NCBI GenBank assembly: GCA_036345935.2
Contig: JADWOT020000007.1
Coordinates: 2,058,385-2,122,384, forward strand
Length of the DNA stretch: 64,000 nt
From: Taenia hydatigena
Taxonomy: Eukaryota; Platyhelminthes; Cestoda; Cyclophyllidea; Taeniidae
Direction of reading: 5' to 3'
Shown here: in pieces, positions 60,501 through 64,000 of the stretch
Numbering within the stretch: the first letter of the stretch is position 1
Layout of the letters: each line of letters opens with the position of its first letter
Position numbers and translations under genes: made by a program
The notes under the pieces: generated by a model
Databases searched by the model: none
What the model saw: only the letters and a program-made list of their open reading frames with translations
What the model was told of the DNA's origin: nothing

Positions 60501-61345
60501 GTAAAAAGTTGCTAATCATGTAAGCCTTGTAGCTATCGCGTAAAATAAACTCATATAAAGCTTAGAAATCTCACGGATTGCTGCGAGTACACATAGTACT
60601 TGTTATTGGCGCTTTAGCAGCACAAAGCTCGCCTCCCATGAACATGGAAGCATATGGGAAGGGATTTAAGCTTGATTTACATAAAATGGCACCTAATCTA
60701 ATTTTGGGTGTCCCTTTTAATGTTCTGCTGTAAAAAGACATTTTAAAAACCGAAGAGCTTGCTGTGATGAACCTATTTGCTTTTTTAAAATGGTCAATTT
60801 TTAGGCTGAATTCTCGTTGAAGACCAAATATAAGCCACCCTCGGATTAGACAACACCGATTTCGCCTTAAGGCGGCTTGCTTTAGGCTTTCTAAACGTTA
60901 TTCCATTTAGAGGACATCAAATCAAGTTCGATAAGTTTTACGACTTGCGATCTGTAGCCGTTACCAAAATCAGACTGAGCTCTTGATATGCCATATTAAT
61001 GGACGAAATCGGAAGTTTAATGCCCCTTAACGTGACTCGTGTCTAAGAATGCAAAATTTTGAACTAAATTGCAGGCAGCTACAGCAATGCTAAGTGAGTG
61101 CTCTTATTAAGTTGTTGATCCTACAACTAACGAACATACCTTGGGAATTAATTGCGTTCTCTTGAACACACAGGCATCCGATTCCTTCGCATTCGTCTGC
61201 AGTGCATAGTTTGCCCATTTTGACGCAGTTGAGGACTTTTAATAATGGAACAGCATCTTCTTATAGGATAGAGTCTGAATATCTGAGCATATAGAAATGC
61301 CGTTCTGTATCATGCGCACTGCTGCATGAAGCTCTTTAAAAACTC
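57548..61345 (+). repeat. E1 repeat family, copy 2 (most complete)
   Basis: The 5' 2.3 kb match copy 1 (23,203-25,400) in the same orientation. The 3' 1.65 kb match copy 3 (57,160-55,350) in inverted orientation. The two matches overlap in the protein gene, so this copy spans both and gives the minimum length of the family, about 3.8 kb. I saw no terminal inverted repeats, long terminal repeats, poly(A) tail or reverse transcriptase/transposase motifs. It could be a segmentally duplicated gene region or an unrecognised mobile element. Confidence 0.8.
59281..60021 (+). CDS. E1 protein, unknown family, intact 246-codon ORF
   Basis: This is the longest ORF in the window and the only one clearly above chance length. 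The protein begins MKWVDEDLCFMLFDEIF. It carries twelve cysteines, including a CRC pair (residues 62-64) and CEWC (120-123), an acidic DAEEGQR segment (126-132), a hydrophobic LIALGDIIKPEQTLAV segment (158-173) and a strongly basic, Trp-rich region FPRRWRIWCNRRQNKF (208-223). I see no signal peptide or membrane segment. The frame is open upstream to 59,206 without another Met (PPPNQGPSTQVPGSNDSVNY precedes the ATG). A possible acceptor, TTTTAAAAG, stands at its edge, so the ATG may be internal to a longer exon. Two broken relatives lie at 24,900-25,400 and 57,160-56,822. Differences among copies are synonymous-biased in the CRC and C-terminal blocks, which supports real coding. The function is unknown. 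Confidence 0.6.
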   Translation: MKWVDEDLCFMLFDEIFRTSPYILPEAIGYYNKVEEFFRELASKEFPADSQAPITCAITTPCRCTRKPPYVVRRYKCDLQVLHNSPSTRLWLDVSSDIPYFSSQWNQYLRATGSTLVNTCEWCEMDAEEGQRMRLSDYDCVILYLDYSDMGSRNCGHLIALGDIIKPEQTLAVIGMMWEMIHPFPNVDCMQKTFEALGGYQFPPFSKFPRRWRIWCNRRQNKFMINYAEIIRWACFHVIWSRAYRA

Positions 61346-64000
61346 GTAAACCACAAAATTACAACTGAATTGATAAATTGGTACGGCCTTTGCAACGCGC
61401 AACAGAAAGCTTACCAAACGCGAAGTGCACACATGACACTGTCAAAATGGCTAATTTTAGTTCATCCTTCTGCTACGCCAGAGTTTTTCGTTATACATCT
61501 CCATTTCCTAAAATTATTTTAATCCACTTTATAGCCAAAGGAAATCGCAAATGCATTCATTAAATCAAAAGAAAAACTTGTCATACATCAGATTTTTAAG
61601 GAGCGAAATGCAATTTTAAACATCAGTTTTGCATAAACACGGACACAGTTTGGATGCAGCAGAGTAGAGACGAAAAGGGAAGGAGAATAAAAGACAGACA
61701 AAGTTGTTAAAATACACATAACAGGAATGACGTTCTAAATGGAGATTATACATTTCCGTGGCCATTTCGCGAAGTGAAGTCGAACTGACTGATTATCTGA
61801 ATCGAGCCGATGGGGAGCCACTCCTCCTTACCCACCACGGGACTTACATCTCTTTGCGAACAAAATTGGGTGCAGTAGATCTGATCAATTTTGCTTTTTC
61901 TGCGCGAATGGCGAACGCTCTACCGTAATATTTGACGTGCTTATCTGTGGCTCTTTTTTATTTATTTGGTTACAAGCTCTGAAGCATAAAATCTTTAGAA
62001 TGCTTCCAGTATGATTACGACTGTAGCACTGCCGTCGTTAACCTCCTCTTCCCAGCAACTCCTTCTGTAGGATAATTTTGACCCATTTATAGTCTTCAAG
62101 CAAAAGGGCTGATACAGCTTCTTCAGCACGAATTCGAGTTCTATTTCCGCCTCTCACTTAAGCATTACATATTAGGAAACATAAGCCTTCGTCTGGTATT
62201 GAGACCATGCAAATCATATTAACAAACCAGAAGAGGTCCTCTTAAGCTCAGCGATAGCGCGCTTCAAATGCAGAGCTGCGGTTATCTATCGCCGTAAACA
62301 AGTAGCCAACGATGCTACTTGCTATTGTTTGCCAAGCATTGCGATGGCGCGTTTAAAATAAGCAGAAGTGGTTTAATGATTATTTTAGCAGGCATTCGTT
62401 TTATTATGAGGGGAGAAAATTACTGCACAGATAATTGGATGAAAAATAACCTAGAAGTCCTACACAGCTCAACAGACGCTCATAAAAACGCACCCTTTAC
62501 TAAAATAAAAAGCACATTATGTTTGCACAAAGAGGCGTCAAATTAATAATGTAGCATTGCGACTTCAATCGTGGCCTTACTGGCCAAGCTCACTCATTCC
62601 GGCCATCGATCTGTACTTACGGACACCACCACCAGTGACCACAATCTACCCTAGAATATGGGCCGAAATCTGCTCTAATGGCATATTACTAACTTTAAAG
62701 CTTGTTATTAGTGGGCCTTATCATTAGGCAGCCGGCACCAATTTGTATTAATTGAAATGCACCTGAGGTCATAAATGCGCCACTCGGCCATCCAGAGTGA
62801 TTAACAAATAACTGCCAGCAATCAAACAAAAAAGTGTTTGGCAGGAAATCAACTTGAAAATGCTGATCTCTATACAAAGAAAGTAAGTGTCCTCGATTTC
62901 TTTGGCGCTTGCATTTTGGGCATCTGAACTGCCAATATTAGTCACGCTTTGCAAAGAAGTAACGTGTGCTAAGCATTAAAGAAATCGGCTTCAACCTCTC
63001 CATCTACAGTTCTGAGTTAGCTAGCTCGCATGTTGGCGCACCTGAAGTTGGTTTGCATATCTGACTTGATGTTTTGCCTCCACTTGGATAAATTTGTGCT
63101 AGTATAGCACCCTAGCCTCAAAAGCCTAGACCTTTGATGTTCCAACAGAATTGGACGGGTCCCACAGCAATGTCACTTGCAAAATATGCCAAAAGTTAAG
63201 TCCAAATATAATAAGAAGTTCTAACAGGATATTTAATTATAAGAAAAAACTTCGTTCTGCCGAATCGGCAGATCTGCAGCCAAGAGTGCGTGTCTGTTGT
63301 GCTCAAAGAGTAAAACCAAAAGCATTATTCTTCACAGAGGCTCTAATATGTCACGAATTTGTAGGCACAATAAAGGTGGCTAGCCAGCATACCAACTGCT
63401 AGGATTTGTAACGGTATCTAACTCCAAAAAGCATAGCAGTGGTTGCGAATTTGTCTCGTCATCAGTGCGGCATTACCAATCCGTGCATGGAAGACGCCTC
63501 TGGCCAGCATTTTTACAACGCGTGAATTGATAATTTGGCACTGTTTGCCAAACAGCAAACCTCTAAAGAGGTAAGTGAACAACAGCAACAAGAGTATGCC
63601 TGTCAATGCTGCTTTGCGGAAGCCTATTACATGCGGAGATGAAGCAGAATACTATTTTGTGCATTGAATTGACTCTCCAATGCGAATTCGACCCACAACC
63701 TTGGCTTCTACTTCCTACCAAGCCTATTACTGCGCAAACGATTAGCACAATCCTTCCAAGATGTCTTTGCGCCTAAGACCGTTATTTTTCAGAATTAATT
63801 TGAGGCTGATCTGACCTACAATCATAGATACAATATTGTAGGCACTTCAGTGTTCCTGTCTCACTTTGGAAGGAAGAAAACGCTTTGAGATCACAGTCAG
63901 TCGAAGTATTCAACACATTGTCAGGCATTCGCATTGCTGATGAATTTTGCGCTAAAATTTGAATATTTTACTCCATTTGCTCTACATTATCCTATGGATA
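61346..64000. other. Non-coding stretch to the window end, nothing recognised
   Basis: Frames of up to 83 codons occur (for example 63,151-63,402, with an isolated CKIC motif) but have no support. No RNA gene, simple repeat or similarity to the rest of the window was seen. Confidence 0.35.

Noticed and set aside
1..64000. CRISPR arrays, bacterial operons, prophage or IS elements
   Set aside because: No regularly spaced direct repeats, no ribosome-binding sites before long ORFs and no transposase or integrase motifs were seen. The sequence is eukaryotic in character.

Overview
This window looks like gene-poor eukaryotic DNA, probably from an animal. It is about 41% G+C by eye and shows no operons, no Shine-Dalgarno-led genes and no tightly packed long ORFs. 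It does carry a 5S rRNA-like sequence, several tRNA-derived repeats, a short CCCTAA (TTAGGG-type) telomere-like tract and plausible GT-AG splice signals. I cannot name the species. Over most of the 64 kb the open frames are no longer than chance would give. The only ORF that clearly stands out is 246 codons long, at 59,281-60,021.

Layout. 0-23 kb: mostly unannotatable DNA with a degenerate 5S-like sequence (691-810), a 27-bp tandem duplication, two copies of a repeat carrying a tRNA-Trp-like head (about 6.8-7.7 kb and 18.5-18.95 kb), a hairpin at 11.78 kb and a 15-bp telomere-like tract at 22.96 kb. 23.2-25.4 kb: truncated copy 1 of a repeat family I call E1, carrying a broken copy of the 246-codon gene. 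25.4-30.56 kb: arm 1 of a large inverted repeat (family E2). 30.56-48.69 kb: the 18-kb spacer between the E2 arms, with a tRNA-Leu-like sequence, the third tRNA-Trp repeat and a few weak exon candidates. 48.69-53.25 kb: E2 arm 2, inverted. 55.35-61.35 kb: two more E1 copies in opposite orientation, one of which holds the intact ORF. 61.35-64 kb: nothing recognisable.

How the parts relate. E1 is present three times: a 5' portion in the same orientation at 23.2 and 57.5 kb, and a 3' portion inverted at 55.35-57.16 kb against 59.7-61.35 kb. E2 is present twice as inverted arms that differ by large presence/absence segments, which look like insertions or deletions after duplication. Both families contain reading frames whose differences between copies are enriched for synonymous changes in places, so both probably carried real proteins. 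I do not recognise either protein family. The E1 protein with its Cys-rich pattern, and the E2 frames, are the best candidates for something undescribed. They could be a multicopy gene family or the cargo of an unrecognised mobile element; the sequence alone does not decide between these.
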